A stretch of DNA of 61,625 nucleotides from Burkholderiaceae bacterium. Its GTDB lineage: Bacteria; Pseudomonadota; Gammaproteobacteria; Burkholderiales; Burkholderiaceae_C. The notes under the pieces were generated by a model that saw only the letters and a list, made by a program, of their open reading frames with translations, was not told the origin of the DNA and searched no databases. Shown piece by piece: positions 17,490 to 27,141 of this stretch. The DNA is taken from assembly GCA_031253955.1 (NCBI GenBank), contig JAIRVJ010000107.1, forward strand, positions 1-61,625. The letters are read 5' to 3'. The position numbers and the translations under genes are program-made. The stretch's first letter is position 1, and every line of letters starts with the position of its first letter.

Positions 17490-18389
17490 ATGGAACTTCA
17501 ATTCCGCCGCGTCGCCCTGGTCGGCAAACACCACGAATCCGTCACCGGGGCGGTGGTTCAATCCGTGCGCGACGTGGCCGTGGCCATCGGCCAATTCCTT
17601 CAGTCGCAGGGCTGCGAAGTGGCGCTGGAAACGCGCACCGCCGAAGTGGGCGGGCTGCGCGGGGAGTTTCCCGCGTGGACGGTGCAAGAGATCGGCGAGC
17701 GGGCCGATCTGTGCGTGGTCGCCGGCGGCGACGGCACCATGCTCGGCGTGTGCCGCCAACTGGCGCGCTACGGCACGCCGCTGATCGGCGTGAACCAGGG
17801 GCGCCTGGGCTTCATCACCGACATTCCGCTCGATCAATACCGCAACGCGCTGCCCGCCATGCTGCGCGGCGCGTATGAAGAAGACCCGCGCAGCATGATG
17901 CACGCGCGCGTGCTGCGCAGGGCCGAATGCGTGTTTGAGGCGCAGGCGATGAACGATGTGGTGGTTGATCGCGGCAGCGCCTCCGGCATGGTGGAATTGC
18001 GGGTGGAAGTGGACGGTCATCTGGTGGCCAACCACCGGGCCGACGGCATCATCGTGGCCACTCCCACCGGATCGACCGCTTACGCGCTATCGGCCGGCGG
18101 GCCGCTGTTGCACCCGCTGGTGCCCGCCTGGGTGCTGGCGCCAATCGCGCCGCACACCCTGTCCAACCGGCCCATCGTGCTGGCCGACCGGGCCGAAGTC
18201 GCCATCGAAGTCGTCGCCGGGCGCGACGCCAGCGCGAGCTTTGACATGCAGCTGCTCACCGCGCTGCGCCACGGCGACCGCATCGTCGTGCGGCGCGCGC
18301 AAGAGCGCGTGCGCTTTCTGCACGCCAAGGGCTGGAACTACTTCGACACGCTACGCAACAAGCTGCACTGGAATGAAGGGGGCTTTTGA
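17490..18389 (+). CDS. nadK: NAD kinase
   Basis: 299 aa, normal length. It phosphorylates NAD to NADP with ATP or polyphosphate. The GGDGTML motif (about residues 78-84, catalytic Asp), [12 protein letters not shown] and [10 protein letters not shown] (the NE/ND substrate motif) are all present, as is the conserved [26 protein letters not shown]. It is divergent from hrcA and coupled to recN downstream (4 bp or less between frames). This hrcA/nadK/recN arrangement is typical of Burkholderiales. No strong ribosome site is seen before the ATG. Confidence 0.97.
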   Translation: MELQFRRVALVGKHHESVTGAVVQSVRDVAVAIGQFLQSQGCEVALETRTAEVGGLRGEFPAWTVQEIGERADLCVVAGGDGTMLGVCRQLARYGTPLIGVNQGRLGFITDIPLDQYRNALPAMLRGAYEEDPRSMMHARVLRRAECVFEAQAMNDVVVDRGSASGMVELRVEVDGHLVANHRADGIIVATPTGSTAYALSAGGPLLHPLVPAWVLAPIAPHTLSNRPIVLADRAEVAIEVVAGRDASASFDMQLLTALRHGDRIVVRRAQERVRFLHAKGWNYFDTLRNKLHWNEGGF

Positions 18390-18394
18390 AAAAC

Positions 18395-20095
18395 ATGCCG
18401 CTGCGCCATCTTGTCTTGCGCGATTTCGTGATCGTCGATGCGCTGGAGTTTTCTCCCGGCGAAGGCTTCACGGTCCTGACCGGCGAAACCGGCGCGGGCA
18501 AGTCGATCCTGGTCGATGCGCTGCAACTGCTGCTGGGCGCGCGCGCCGACGCGCTCTACGTGCGCGAGGGCCAGGCCCGCTGCGAGTTGAGCGCCGAGTT
18601 CGATCCCGCCCCCCCTGCGCTGGCGTGGCTGGCCGAGCAGGGGCTGGATGCCGACGGCGGCGAGCCGCTGCTGCTGCGCCGCACCATCGACCGCGGCGGC
18701 AAAAGCCGTGCCTGGATCAACGGCTCGCCCGCTACCGTGGGGCAGTTGCGCGAGCTGGGCGATCTGCTGGTGGACATTCACGGTCAGCACGACTGGCAAA
18801 GCCTCACGCGCGCAGCCGCTGTGCGCGCGTTGCTGGACGCCTATGGCGGCATCGCCACCGCCGCGCTCACCCAAGCCTGGCAAAACTGGCACAGCGCCGA
18901 AGCCGAACTGGCCCAGGCCCGCGCCGCGCAGGAAACGCTGGCGCAGGAGCGCGAGCGCCTGAGCTGGCAGCTTGACGAGATCGGCAAACTCGCTCCCGCC
19001 GCCGGCGAATGGGCCGAACTGACCGCGCGCCACGAGCGGCTCTCGCACGCCCAGGCGCTGGCCGAGGCCGCGCAAACGGCGGCGCAGGCGCTGGATGACG
19101 ACGAGGGCGGCGCGCTCGCGCAACTGGCGCTGGCCGAGCAGCGGCTGGCGCAGTGGGCGCAGATCGAACCCGAGTTCGCCGCCATCGGCCAAGTGCTGGC
19201 ATCCGGCAGCGCAGTAGCGCGCGATGCGGCGCACAGCCTGCGCGCCTGGCTGCGCCACGCCGAACCGGACGATCCGCAAACGCTGGCCCGGCTGGACGAG
19301 CGCCTGGCCGCCTGGCACGCGCTGGCGCGGCGCTTGCGCCGCCCGCCCGAAGAACTGCCCGCGCTGCAAGAAAGCTGGCGCGCGGAACTGGCCCAACTGG
19401 AAACGCGCGCCGACCTGCACGCGCTGCAAACCCGCGCCGCCGACGCGCAGGCCGCTTACATGGCCGAGGCCCAATCCGTCTCCCGCCAGCGCCGCCGCGC
19501 CGCGCCGCAATTGGCCGCGCAAGTCACGCAGGCCATGCAGGGGCTGGGCATGGAAGGCGGGCGCTTTGAAGTTGCGCTCGACCCCGGCGCGCCTGCCGCG
19601 CACGGCCTGGAGCAGGCGCAGTTTCAGGTGGCCGGGCACGCAGGCGCGAGCGTGCGGCCCGTTGAGCGCGTGGCCTCCGGCGGCGAGCTTTCGCGCATCG
19701 CGCTGGCCATCGCGGTGGTCACCAGCCGGCTTGGGCAGACCGGCACGCTGGTGTTCGACGAGGTGGACGCCGGCATCGGCGGCGCGGTCGCCACCACCGT
19801 GGGGCGCCTCTTGCGCCAGCTTGGGGCCGACCGGCAAGTGCTGTGCGTCACCCATCTGCCCCAGGTCGCCGCCTGCGCCGACGCGCACTGGCAGGTCAGC
19901 AAACGCGCCACGTCCGAAGGCGCCCTGAGCGCCATCGCCGCGCTGCAAGGGCCGCAGCGGGTGCAGGAGATCGCCCGGATGCTGGGCGCGCACTCCGGCG
20001 CTGGCCATGCCCACGCCGCCGAAATGCTGCAAGCTGCGGCGCAGCCCCTGGCGGCCACACCACGCCCCCTCGCTGCAAAGGCGAAAGCACGATGA
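18395..20095 (+). CDS. recN: DNA repair protein RecN
   Basis: 566 aa starting at MPLRHLVLRDFVIV. A TTG three codons earlier overlaps the nadK stop, but the ATG matches family N-termini better. SMC-like ATPase for double-strand break repair: Walker A GETGAGKS (residues 30-37), a long Ala/Gln/Glu coiled-coil middle (about 150-380), the ABC signature VASGGELSRIALAIAV, and Walker B TLVFDEVDAGIGG with VTHLPQVAACAD (H-loop). It holds broken ends together and promotes RecA loading. No LexA box was recognised before nadK or recN. Confidence 0.96.
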   Translation: MPLRHLVLRDFVIVDALEFSPGEGFTVLTGETGAGKSILVDALQLLLGARADALYVREGQARCELSAEFDPAPPALAWLAEQGLDADGGEPLLLRRTIDRGGKSRAWINGSPATVGQLRELGDLLVDIHGQHDWQSLTRAAAVRALLDAYGGIATAALTQAWQNWHSAEAELAQARAAQETLAQERERLSWQLDEIGKLAPAAGEWAELTARHERLSHAQALAEAAQTAAQALDDDEGGALAQLALAEQRLAQWAQIEPEFAAIGQVLASGSAVARDAAHSLRAWLRHAEPDDPQTLARLDERLAAWHALARRLRRPPEELPALQESWRAELAQLETRADLHALQTRAADAQAAYMAEAQSVSRQRRRAAPQLAAQVTQAMQGLGMEGGRFEVALDPGAPAAHGLEQAQFQVAGHAGASVRPVERVASGGELSRIALAIAVVTSRLGQTGTLVFDEVDAGIGGAVATTVGRLLRQLGADRQVLCVTHLPQVAACADAHWQVSKRATSEGALSAIAALQGPQRVQEIARMLGAHSGAGHAHAAEMLQAAAQPLAATPRPLAAKAKAR

Positions 20096-20364
20096 AACAA
20101 ACCGGCGCTCACCGCTGCAACTCCCTCTCCCGCTTGCGGGAGAGGGTTGGGGAGAGGGTTGGCCGCAGGCCGGGGGGCATAAAACATCGACCTTGCGCCA
20201 TGCACCCCATCTCCCCACCCTACCTAGGAACCTGCGTCAAATTCCTCGTCATTCCCGCGCAGGCATGGAATCCATGAGCATCCCCTCAGAACCAACATTG
20301 CCTGGATTCCCGCTTTCGCGGGAATGACGAAGGGAAAGGCAAGCGGGAAGGGGAGCCAATCCGT
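20096..20364. repeat. Repeat-filled spacer between recN and rapZ
   Basis: Contains a perfect CCCTCTCCCGC-TT-GCGGGAGAGGG hairpin (20123-20146) followed by GGCCGCAGGCCGG. A composite element at 20247-20329 runs from CGTCATTCCCGCGCAGGC to TTCGCGGGAATGACGA. Just before rapZ is its AGGGGAG ribosome site. No gene was seen. Confidence 0.75.
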
Positions 20365-21240
20365 ATGAAACAGCTCGTCGTCATCACCGGCATGTCCGGC
20401 TCCGGCAAATCGGTCGCGCTGCGCGCGCTGGAAGACGCCGGCTACTCCTGCGTGGACAACCTGCCCCCGCAACTGCTGGAACCGCTGATCGGGCTGGACG
20501 CCGGGGGCGAGGCCGTGCGCACCGCTGTCGCCATCGACGTGCGCAGCGGCGCGGCGCTGCCGCAGGCGCCGCACATGCTGGACAACCTGCGCCGGCAGGG
20601 CGTGCAGGTGCGGCAAATCTTCCTGGACGCCAGCGACGACATCCTGCTGCGCCGCTTTTCCGAAACACGCCGGCGCCATCCGTTATCTGCCACAGGCGAG
20701 GTCAGCCAGCAGCAGGCGCTGACGGAAGCCATCGCTGCCGAGCGCGAACTGCTGGCCGGGCTGCGCGAGCATTCGCACGTGATCGACACCAGCGTGCTGC
20801 GGCCTTTGCAGTTGCAAGCCTTCGTCAAATCGCTGATTGCCGCTCCGCGCGGGCAAAACCATGCTTCCAATTTGACACTGGTGTTCGAGTCCTTCGCCTT
20901 CAAGCGCGGCGTGGCGCTGGATGCCGACTTCGTGTTCGACGTGCGGATGCTTCCCAACCCCCACTACGAACCCGTGCTGCGCATGCTCACCGGGCGCGAC
21001 GCGCCGGTAATCGACTTCCTGCGCCGCGAACCCGAAGTGCGCCGCATGACCGGCGAAATCACCGCCTTCCTGCGCGGCTGGCTGCCCCTGCTTTCCGACA
21101 ACCAGCGCAGCTACGTCACGGTCGCCATCGGCTGCACCGGCGGCCAGCACCGCTCGGTCTATCTGGCCGAACAACTGGCGGCGGCGTTTTCCAGGGGATG
21201 GCATACGCTGATCCGGCACCGGGAATTGCCGGTGGAGTGA
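20365..21240 (+). CDS. rapZ: RNase adapter protein RapZ
   Basis: 291 aa, normal length. P-loop GMSGSGKS (residues 9-16), [35 protein letters not shown] (Walker B-like) and the C-terminal [20 protein letters not shown] are all family signatures. In enteric bacteria RapZ senses glucosamine-6-phosphate and guides RNase E to the small RNA GlmZ, setting GlmS levels; binding of nucleotide and sugar phosphate is general to the family. It is not beside ptsN or rpoN here, and no GlmY/GlmZ-like RNA was recognised. Confidence 0.95.
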   Translation: MKQLVVITGMSGSGKSVALRALEDAGYSCVDNLPPQLLEPLIGLDAGGEAVRTAVAIDVRSGAALPQAPHMLDNLRRQGVQVRQIFLDASDDILLRRFSETRRRHPLSATGEVSQQQALTEAIAAERELLAGLREHSHVIDTSVLRPLQLQAFVKSLIAAPRGQNHASNLTLVFESFAFKRGVALDADFVFDVRMLPNPHYEPVLRMLTGRDAPVIDFLRREPEVRRMTGEITAFLRGWLPLLSDNQRSYVTVAIGCTGGQHRSVYLAEQLAAAFSRGWHTLIRHRELPVE

Positions 21241-21446
21241 CACCTTTCTCTCGTCACTCCGGCGCAGGCGCATAGGCGCTAACTTTGAGCGTTTTCGATT
21301 TTTTTGCGCTGCTTGCCCCCACCCTGACCCTCCCCCGCACGCGGGGGAGGGAATCTGCACTCCTTCCCCCGCGTGCGGGGGAAGGTTAGGATGGGGGTTA
21401 GCAGCGCCTCGAGTTGTACAGGGCATCCAGTAAAGTGCCAGTCACT

Positions 21447-21485
21447 GATCCAAAACCGCGCTAATGACGAAGGGAAAAACAGCTA
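21447..21485. repeat. 39-bp direct repeat, left copy
   Basis: Begins GATCCAAAACCGCGCTAATG and ends GAAAAACAGCTAG. It matches the right copy at 21679-21717 at about 35 of 39 positions in the same orientation, so the pair flanks the miniature element between them. Confidence 0.7.
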
Positions 21486-21536
21486 GAGCGGTTTTGGTTC
21501 AAGCGTTGACACTTCTATTCGTGGCAGGCGCTGCCT

Positions 21537-21629
21537 TGTAGGGGCGAAAAATTTTTCGCCCGGCAGCGCCTCATTCAAGGCGCCACGCTCTTTCGCTGCG
21601 GTGGGGGCGAAAGATTTTTCGCCCCTACA
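21537..21629. repeat. Miniature element TGTAGGGGCGAAAAA, copy 3
   Basis: 93 bp with ends TGTAGGGGCGAAAAATTTTT and TTTTTCGCCCCTACA, each end holding a sub-palindrome as in copies 1 and 2. The centre carries GGCAGCGCC and GGCGCCACG pieces. Confidence 0.8.
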
Positions 21630-21678
21630 ACCGGTGGCTTTCTTCCCTTTGTCCCTGAAAAAAAAGTGTCGTCAACTG

Positions 21679-21717
21679 GATCAAAAACGCTCTAATGACG
21701 AAGGGAAAAACAACTAG
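21679..21717. repeat. 39-bp direct repeat, right copy
   Basis: Begins GATCAAAAACGCTCTAATGA and ends GAAAAACAACTAG. Its last bases supply the stop codon (TAG on the minus strand) of the VOC-family gene. A shorter relative, GAAAACGCTCTAA, occurs at about 48770-48784. Confidence 0.7.
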
Positions 21718-22187
21718 TTCGGCGACAAGGCTCGTACCACTTCCGCCGGCGCCTGCACCAGTTCAATGAGCACACCTTCGCCGGCGATGGGAAATTCTTC
21801 GTTTTCCCTAGGGTGCAGAAAGGTCACGTCATGGCCCGCCGCGCCTTTGCGGATGCCGCCGGGGGCAAAGCGCACGCCCTGAAAAGTCAGCCACTGTACG
21901 GCGGCGGGCAGATCGTCGATCCACAGGCCGACGTGGTTGAGCGGGGGGATGTGCACCGCTGGTTTCTTGGCGGGATCGAGCGGCTGCATCAGATCGACTT
22001 CGACCTTGTGCGGGCCATGCCCCAGGGCGCAGATGTCCTCATCGACGTTTTCGCGCTCGCTGCGGAAGACGCCGCCCGGTTGCAGGCCGAGCATGTCCAC
22101 CCAGAGTTTGCGCAGGCGCTGCTTGTCTGGCCCGCCGATGGCGATTTGCTGGATGCCGAGCACGCGAAAAGGGCGTTGCGGGTTCAT
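21714..22187 (-). CDS. VOC-family protein (methylmalonyl-CoA epimerase/glyoxalase-like)
   Basis: 157 aa starting at [10 protein letters not shown], chosen because AAGGAG lies nine bases before this ATG. It has the paired beta-alpha-beta-beta-beta units of the vicinal oxygen chelate fold: [25 protein letters not shown] in the first half, [23 protein letters not shown] and [28 protein letters not shown] in the second. His and Glu residues at the expected metal positions (HVGLW, LIELVQ) suggest an active metal site. The exact substrate is not clear; methylmalonyl-CoA epimerase is the nearest guess. Its stop codon comes from a short repeat. It follows a small acidic gene with overlap. Confidence 0.78.
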   Translation of the reverse strand: MNPQRPFRVLGIQQIAIGGPDKQRLRKLWVDMLGLQPGGVFRSERENVDEDICALGHGPHKVEVDLMQPLDPAKKPAVHIPPLNHVGLWIDDLPAAVQWLTFQGVRFAPGGIRKGAAGHDVTFLHPRENEEFPIAGEGVLIELVQAPAEVVRALSPN

Positions 22188-22201
22188 GCGGGGGCGCTCC
22201 T

Positions 22202-22444
22202 TCATTCTGGCATGGAGGGGTCGCCGTCGGTGCCGCCGGCTTCGAGCGCCTGGCGCGCCAGTTCGTCGTCGGGCAGGGGCTGCGCGCTGTTGATCTGCTC
22301 GAGCGCGGCCAGCTCTTGCAGCGGCACTTCGGATTCGGGCTGCTCCAGGCCGAGGCTGGACATGACTTCGGCGGTCATGGTTTCGACCGAGGTTTCCAGC
22401 TCGCTCGGATGCGGGCCGGCGGGTTGCGCGGGTGTTTGGGACAT
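22202..22444 (-). CDS. Small acidic hypothetical protein
   Basis: 80 aa starting at [10 protein letters not shown], with GGAG upstream. It is Glu/Pro/Leu-rich and strongly acidic ([39 protein letters not shown]), with no membrane segment, cysteine or known motif. Its stop codon lies 15 bp before the VOC start and overlaps that gene's ribosome site region, so the two are probably translated together. It is divergent from lgt. I do not recognise the family. Confidence 0.5.
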   Translation of the reverse strand: MSQTPAQPAGPHPSELETSVETMTAEVMSSLGLEQPESEVPLQELAALEQINSAQPLPDDELARQALEAGGTDGDPSMPE

Positions 22445-22517
22445 GGGCAAGGCTCCGGATGTGATGGGGCGCAGCTTAAGGCAAATCCCGCGAGGCTGTT
22501 GCGCCACAATCGCGGCC

Positions 22518-23330
22518 ATGCTCATGTATCCCCAAATCGACCCGGTCGCCGTGCGGCTGGGGCCGCTGGCCGTGCACTGGTATGGTCTTACATACATGGT
22601 GGCCTTTGGCCTTTTCTACTGGCTGGGCAACCTGCGGCTGGCGCACCAGCCCTACGCCAGCATGACCGAACCGGCGCCGTGGACGCGGCGCGACGTGGAA
22701 GACATGCTGTTTTACGGCGTGCTCGGCGTCATTGTTGGCGGGCGCTTGGGTTACGTGCTGTTTTACAAGCCGGCCTACTACGCGGCGCATCTGCCGGAAA
22801 TTTTTGCCGTGTGGCAGGGCGGCATGAGCTTTCACGGCGGCATGCTGGGCGTGATCGCGGCGGCGCTGTGGTGGGCGCATACGCGCCGGCGGCACTGGCT
22901 GCTGGTCACGGATTTCGTCGCGCCCTGTATGCCGCTGGGGCTGGCCAGCGGGCGCATCGGCAACTTCATCAACGGCGAGTTGTGGGGGCGCGTGGCCGAT
23001 CCGTCGCTGCCCTGGGCCATGATTTTTCCTGGCGCGGGCGCGCAGCCGCGCCACCCTTCGCAAATCTACGAATTTTTGCTGGAAGGGCTGGTTCTGTTCG
23101 CGCTGCTGTGGCTGTACGCGCGCAAGCCGCGCAAAACGGGGCAGGTGAGCGGCGCTTTTCTGGCGGGCTACGGCGTGCTGCGTTTTGGGGTGGAGTTTTT
23201 CCGCGAGCCGGACGCTTTTCTGGGGTTTCAGGCGCTGGGTCTGTCGCGCGGGCAATGGCTGTGCGTGCCGATGATTTTGATCGGCGCTCTGATGTGGCTG
23301 TGGGCCAGCCGCAGGAAGGTGGAGGGTTGA
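22518..23330 (+). CDS. lgt: Prolipoprotein diacylglyceryl transferase
   Basis: 270 aa from the first of two close ATGs (22518; the other is 22524). It adds diacylglycerol from phosphatidylglycerol to the lipobox Cys of prolipoproteins such as BamD. Seven hydrophobic segments are visible. The family signature [18 protein letters not shown] is present, as are WHGLT-like [12 protein letters not shown] at the N-terminus, [11 protein letters not shown], and [16 protein letters not shown]. It is divergent from the small acidic gene and lies upstream of tRNA-Leu and nuo across repeat DNA. Confidence 0.96.
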   Translation: MLMYPQIDPVAVRLGPLAVHWYGLTYMVAFGLFYWLGNLRLAHQPYASMTEPAPWTRRDVEDMLFYGVLGVIVGGRLGYVLFYKPAYYAAHLPEIFAVWQGGMSFHGGMLGVIAAALWWAHTRRRHWLLVTDFVAPCMPLGLASGRIGNFINGELWGRVADPSLPWAMIFPGAGAQPRHPSQIYEFLLEGLVLFALLWLYARKPRKTGQVSGAFLAGYGVLRFGVEFFREPDAFLGFQALGLSRGQWLCVPMILIGALMWLWASRRKVEG

Positions 23331-23385
23331 GCGTGTGGCGTCCGGTGTGGCAACGGTTCGTTATTTGGGAGAGTGCTATGATTAA

Positions 23386-23467
23386 GATAGCTATATGCCA
23401 ATATATTACATAATTTTATATATTTTTAATGCACTAAAACAATGTAATTGCATGGTAACTAGCTATC
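23386..23467. repeat. AT-rich GATAGCT palindrome, copy 3
   Basis: 82 bp from AAGATAGCTATATGCCAA to GGTAACTAGCTATCAATT, 55 bp past the lgt stop. The inner arms ATTACATAATTTTATA and AAAACAATGTAAT can partly pair. Confidence 0.75.
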
Positions 23468-23502
23468 AATTCAGGATTTAAATCGCCGTGCAGGCAAGTT
23501 CT

Positions 23503-23575
23503 TCGTCATTCCTGCACAAGGGGCGTCACCTTGATCCGGCTTCGGGGTATGGATTCCCGCCTTCGCAATGACGAA
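23503..23575. repeat. Composite CGTCATTCC...GGAATGACG element, degraded
   Basis: Starts CGTCATTCCTGCACAAGG and ends GGATTCCCGCCTTCGCAATG-ACGA. It has the same two-hairpin layout and length as 20247-20329 but with mismatched stems. Trailing GACGAAGGAGCACG pieces repeat to about 23655. Confidence 0.6.
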
Positions 23576-23732
23576 GGAGCACGGGCGGCAACGGCAAGGG
23601 AGAGCAAGCGGGAATGATGAAGGAGCACGCGGGAGAATGACTGACGAAGGAGTGCTCCGCAACGGGTGAGGTAAACTCGCGCGGTTTTGTCGGCGTTCGT
23701 GGTCAAGCGTGGACCGGGCGCTGGCGGCAATG

Positions 23733-23817
23733 GCCGTCGTGGTGAAATTGGTAGACACGCTATCTTGAGGGGGTAGTGGCGAAAGCTGTGCGAGTTCGAG
23801 TCTCGCCGACGGCACCA
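23733..23817 (+). tRNA. tRNA-Leu (anticodon GAG)
   Basis: 85 nt with encoded CCA. The acceptor GCCGTCG pairs with CGACGGC, and the anticodon stem CTATC/GGTAG encloses the loop TTGAGGG with anticodon GAG at 23767-23769, reading CUC and CUU. A variable arm (TGGCGAAAGCTGT region) and the T-arm GAGTTCGAGTCTC are in place; a long variable arm is normal for leucine. It lies 54 bp before nuoA on the same strand, the usual Burkholderiales order (where secG commonly precedes it), so co-transcription with nuo is possible. Confidence 0.95.
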
Positions 23818-23871
23818 GAGGTTTTTTTCGGGGCGGCGCGCGCCGCCCAAACTGGATAACGGCGCATTGCG

Positions 23872-24231
23872 ATGGACTTGGGTCAATACGTTCCTGTTTT
23901 GCTGTTCATGCTGCTGGGCCTGTTCGTTGGCGGGCTGTGCGTGGGGCTGGGGTGGTTTCTGGGGCCGAACCGCCCGGACGCGGCCAAGAATTCGGCTTAC
24001 GAATGCGGCTTTAACGCCTTCGAGGACGCGCGCATGAAGTTCGACGTGCGCTACTACCTGGTCGCCATCCTGTTCATCCTGTTCGATCTGGAGATCGCCT
24101 TTCTGTTTCCGTGGGCGGTGGCGCTCAGGGAGGCGGGGTTGCAGGGCTTCATCGCCGTGCTGATTTTCTTGGCGATCCTGGTGGTGGGCTTCGTGTACGA
24201 ATGGAAGAAGGGCGCGCTGGAATGGGAATGA
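23872..24231 (+). CDS. nuoA: NADH-quinone oxidoreductase subunit A
   Basis: 119 aa, three membrane helices (about residues 8-30, 62-82, 88-110). The conserved loop [32 protein letters not shown] between helices 1 and 2 carries the Cys of the quinone-site gate and the acidic residues of the proton path. First of 14 nuo genes in standard order; complex I moves electrons from NADH to ubiquinone and pumps protons across the inner membrane. Confidence 0.98.
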   Translation: MDLGQYVPVLLFMLLGLFVGGLCVGLGWFLGPNRPDAAKNSAYECGFNAFEDARMKFDVRYYLVAILFILFDLEIAFLFPWAVALREAGLQGFIAVLIFLAILVVGFVYEWKKGALEWE

Positions 24232-24258
24232 CGGGCCGGCAGCAAATGATGGAACACC

Positions 24259-24738
24259 ATGATTGAAGGCAAGTTCAAAGAAGGCGCGTTCACCACCACG
24301 TTCGACGCGGTGATGAACTGGGCCAAGACGGGGTCGCTGTGGCCGGTGACGTTCGGCCTGGCCTGCTGCGCGGTGGAGATGATGCACGCGGCCGCCGCGC
24401 GCTACGACATTGCGCGCTTCGGAGCCGAGGTGTTTCGCGCCAGCCCGCGCCAGTCGGACCTGATGATCGTGGCCGGCACGCTGACCAACAAGATGGCGCC
24501 GGCGCTGCGCAAGGTCTATGACCAGATGGCCGAGCCGCGCTGGGTAATTTCGATGGGTTCGTGCGCCAACGGCGGCGGCTACTATCACTACAGTTACGCG
24601 GTGGTGCGCGGGTGCGACCGCATCATTCCGGTGGATGTTTACGTGCCGGGCTGCCCGCCGACGGCGGAGGCGCTGATTTACGGCGTGATCCAGTTGCAGC
24701 AGAAGGTGCGCCGCACCCATACTATCGCGCGGGTGTGA
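24259..24738 (+). CDS. nuoB: NADH-quinone oxidoreductase subunit B
   Basis: 159 aa. Carries the terminal 4Fe-4S cluster N2 that hands electrons to quinone. The tandem cysteines in [35 protein letters not shown] and the [17 protein letters not shown] motif supply all four ligands. Q-module subunit at the membrane interface with nuoD. Confidence 0.98.
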   Translation: MIEGKFKEGAFTTTFDAVMNWAKTGSLWPVTFGLACCAVEMMHAAAARYDIARFGAEVFRASPRQSDLMIVAGTLTNKMAPALRKVYDQMAEPRWVISMGSCANGGGYYHYSYAVVRGCDRIIPVDVYVPGCPPTAEALIYGVIQLQQKVRRTHTIARV

Positions 24739-24740
24739 GC

Positions 24741-25349
24741 ATGAGTGAATACGCAGTCGATCCCCAAGCCTTGCGCGAGACCGTGGCCGGCGTTCTGGGC
24801 GCGCGGGCGCAGCGCGTGGAAGTAGCCCGCGGCGAAGTGACGCTGACCGTCAGCCCTGATGACTACCTGGCGGCCATGCGCGCTCTGCGCGATGCGCCGG
24901 AGTGCAAGTTCGAGCAGTTGGTGGATCTGTGCGGCATGGATATGTCCACCTACGGCGGCGAGGGCCGCTGGCAGGGGCGGCGCTTTTGCGTGGTGTCGCA
25001 TTTGCTGTCGGTCAGCCTGAACCAGCGGCTGCGCGTGAAGGTGTATTGCGCCGACGACGAGTTTCCGGCGGTGGATTCCGTGACCGAGGTCTGGAACGGG
25101 GCCAACTGGTTCGAGCGCGAGGCGTTCGACTTGTTCGGCATCGTGTTCGACGGGCACAACGATCTGCGCCGCATCCTGACCGACTACGGCTTTGCGGGCC
25201 ACCCGTTCCGCAAGGATTTCCCGCTGACCGGCCATGTGGAAATGCGCTACGACGCCGAGCGCGAGCGCGTCGTCTACGAGCCGGTGAGCATCGAGCCGCG
25301 CGAGATCACGCCGCGCATCATCCGCGAAGAGCATTACGGGGAGCTGTAA
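24741..25349 (+). CDS. nuoC: NADH-quinone oxidoreductase subunit C
   Basis: 202 aa starting two bases after the nuoB stop region. The 30-kDa subunit motif is in [29 protein letters not shown], followed by [19 protein letters not shown]. It is a separate gene, not fused to nuoD as in E. coli. Structural member of the Q module, binding nuoD. Confidence 0.97.
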   Translation: MSEYAVDPQALRETVAGVLGARAQRVEVARGEVTLTVSPDDYLAAMRALRDAPECKFEQLVDLCGMDMSTYGGEGRWQGRRFCVVSHLLSVSLNQRLRVKVYCADDEFPAVDSVTEVWNGANWFEREAFDLFGIVFDGHNDLRRILTDYGFAGHPFRKDFPLTGHVEMRYDAERERVVYEPVSIEPREITPRIIREEHYGEL

Positions 25350-25368
25350 GGCGCGCGCCGCATTTGTC

Positions 25369-26622
25369 ATGGCAGAAATCAAGAATTTCACGCTCAATTT
25401 CGGTCCCCAGCACCCGGCGGCGCACGGCGTGCTGCGGCTGGTGCTGGAGATGGACGGCGAGGTGATCGAACGTGCCGATCCGCACATCGGCCTGCTGCAC
25501 CGCGCCACCGAAAAACTGGCCGAGCACAAAACCTTCGTGCAGACGCTGCCGTACATGGACCGGCTCGATTACGTGTCCATGATGTGCAACGAGCACGCCT
25601 ACTGCCTGGCGGTGGAACGGCTGCTGGGCGTGGAGGTGCCGCTGCGCGGGCAGTACATCCGGGTGATGTTCTCGGAAATCACGCGGCTGCTCAACCATCT
25701 GATGTGGCTCGGTTCGCACGGCAACGATTGCGGCTCTTCCACCATCCTGATCTACACCTTCCGCGAGCGGGAAGACCTGTTTGACATGTACGAGGCCGTT
25801 TCCGGCGCGCGGATGCACGCGGCGTACTTCCGGCCCGGCGGCGTGTACCGCGACCTGCCAGAGGCCGTGGCGTGGCACAAGGAAAGCAAGGTGCGCGACG
25901 CGGCGGCGCTAGCGCAGCGCAACGAGAACCGCCGCGGCTCGCTGCTGGATTTCATCGAAGACTTCACGCGGCGCTTTCCAAAGTGCGTGGACGAGTACGA
26001 GACGCTGCTGACCGACAACCGCATCTGGAAGCAGCGCACGGTGGGCATCGGCGTCGTCAGCGCCGAGCGCGCGCTCAACCTGGGCATGACCGGCCCGATG
26101 CTGCGCGGCTGCGGCGTGGCCTGGGACTTGCGCAAGAAGCAGCCCTACGAGGTGTACGATCGCGTGGCCTTCGGCATTCCGGTCGGCAAGAACGGCGACA
26201 GTTACGACCGCTACCTCGTGCGCATGGCGGAAATGCGCGAATCCAACAAGATCATCAAGCAGTGCGTGGACTGGCTGCGCGCCAACCCCGGCCCTGTGAT
26301 GACGGACAACCACAAGGTCGCCCCGCCCAAGCGCGAAGACATGAAGACCAGCATGGAAGCGCTGATCCACCACTTCAAGCTGTTTTCCGAAGGCATGCAC
26401 GTGCCCGCCGGCGAGACTTACGCCGCCATCGAGCACCCCAAGGGAGAATTCGGCATCTACCTGGTGAGCGACGGGGCCAACAAGCCGTACCGCATGAAGA
26501 TCCGCCCGCCGGGGTTCGCGCACCTGTTCACGCTGGACGAGTTGACGCGCGGCCACATGCTGGCCGATACCGTGGCCCTGATCGGCTCGCTGGATATCGT
26601 GTTTGGAGAGATTGACCGATGA
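25369..26622 (+). CDS. nuoD: NADH-quinone oxidoreductase subunit D
   Basis: 417 aa. 49-kDa subunit forming the quinone pocket with nuo[23 protein letters not shown] near the N-terminus contains the His of the quinone site; [19 protein letters not shown] and the C-terminal [11 protein letters not shown] are conserved. Its stop overlaps the nuoE start (ATGA), so the two are translationally coupled. Confidence 0.98.
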   Translation: MAEIKNFTLNFGPQHPAAHGVLRLVLEMDGEVIERADPHIGLLHRATEKLAEHKTFVQTLPYMDRLDYVSMMCNEHAYCLAVERLLGVEVPLRGQYIRVMFSEITRLLNHLMWLGSHGNDCGSSTILIYTFREREDLFDMYEAVSGARMHAAYFRPGGVYRDLPEAVAWHKESKVRDAAALAQRNENRRGSLLDFIEDFTRRFPKCVDEYETLLTDNRIWKQRTVGIGVVSAERALNLGMTGPMLRGCGVAWDLRKKQPYEVYDRVAFGIPVGKNGDSYDRYLVRMAEMRESNKIIKQCVDWLRANPGPVMTDNHKVAPPKREDMKTSMEALIHHFKLFSEGMHVPAGETYAAIEHPKGEFGIYLVSDGANKPYRMKIRPPGFAHLFTLDELTRGHMLADTVALIGSLDIVFGEIDR

Positions 26623-27137
26623 GCCAGACCGTTGCTCCCGTCAAGGCGGCGCCGCTGCCGCAGGCTACGCTCGCGCGCTTTGCGCGGGAGGTGGCCAAAT
26701 ATCCGGATGACCAGAAGCAATCGGCCGTGATGGCGTGCCTTGCCATCGTGCAGCAGGAAAGCGGCTGGGTCAGCCCCGAAAGCGAGCTGGCCGTGGCCGA
26801 GTACCTGGGCATGCCGCCGATGGCCGTGCGCGAGGTCACCACCTTCTACAACATGTACAACCGGCAGCCGGTGGGCAAGTTCAAGCTGAATGTGTGCACC
26901 AATGCGCCGTGCATGTTCGCCGGCGGCCCGCGGGCGCTGGAGCATTTGTGCGAGAAACTGGGGGTGCAGCCCGGCGGCACCACGCAAGACGGCATGTTCA
27001 CCGTGCAGCCCTGCGAGTGCCTGGGCGCGTGCGGCGATGCGCCGGTGATGCTGGTCAACGACCGGCACATGTGCAGTTTCATGTCCGGCGACAAGCTCGA
27101 TCAACTGGTCGAAGGCTTGCGCGGCGCGGAGGATTAA
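26619..27137 (+). CDS. nuoE: NADH-quinone oxidoreductase subunit E
   Basis: 172 aa. 24-kDa subunit with a thioredoxin-like fold holding the 2Fe-2S cluster N1a, ligated by [11 protein letters not shown] and [14 protein letters not shown]. The N-terminal helical part contains [20 protein letters not shown] and the [17 protein letters not shown] stretch common to the family. NADH-dehydrogenase module with nuoF and nuoG. Confidence 0.97.
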   Translation: MSQTVAPVKAAPLPQATLARFAREVAKYPDDQKQSAVMACLAIVQQESGWVSPESELAVAEYLGMPPMAVREVTTFYNMYNRQPVGKFKLNVCTNAPCMFAGGPRALEHLCEKLGVQPGGTTQDGMFTVQPCECLGACGDAPVMLVNDRHMCSFMSGDKLDQLVEGLRGAED

Positions 27138-27141
27138 AGGC

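Larger units (their letters stand above)
21241..21713. other. Repeat island between rapZ and the VOC gene
   Basis: 473 bp with no gene. In order it holds a worn CGTCACTCCGGCG piece (21253-21275), two CTTCCCCCGC-type hairpins (21328-21351 and 21362-21385), a 39-bp repeat, a miniature element, and the second copy of the 39-bp repeat. The density of repeats suggests a site that tolerates insertions. Confidence 0.75.

Noticed and set aside
20096-21713. CRISPR array suggested by several short palindromic repeats
   Set aside because: Repeats are of different families, irregularly spaced and in both orientations; no unique equal-length spacers and no cas genes.
23371-23385. GAGTGCTATGATTAA as half of a CIRCE operator
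   Set aside because: Only one arm is similar and no TTAGCACTC arm lies nine bases away; no heat-shock gene follows.
23831-23848. GGGCGGCGCG/CGCCGCCC palindrome after tRNA-Leu as terminator
   Set aside because: The T-run lies before the palindrome, not after it, on the plus strand; it may be a processing hairpin between tRNA and nuoA.
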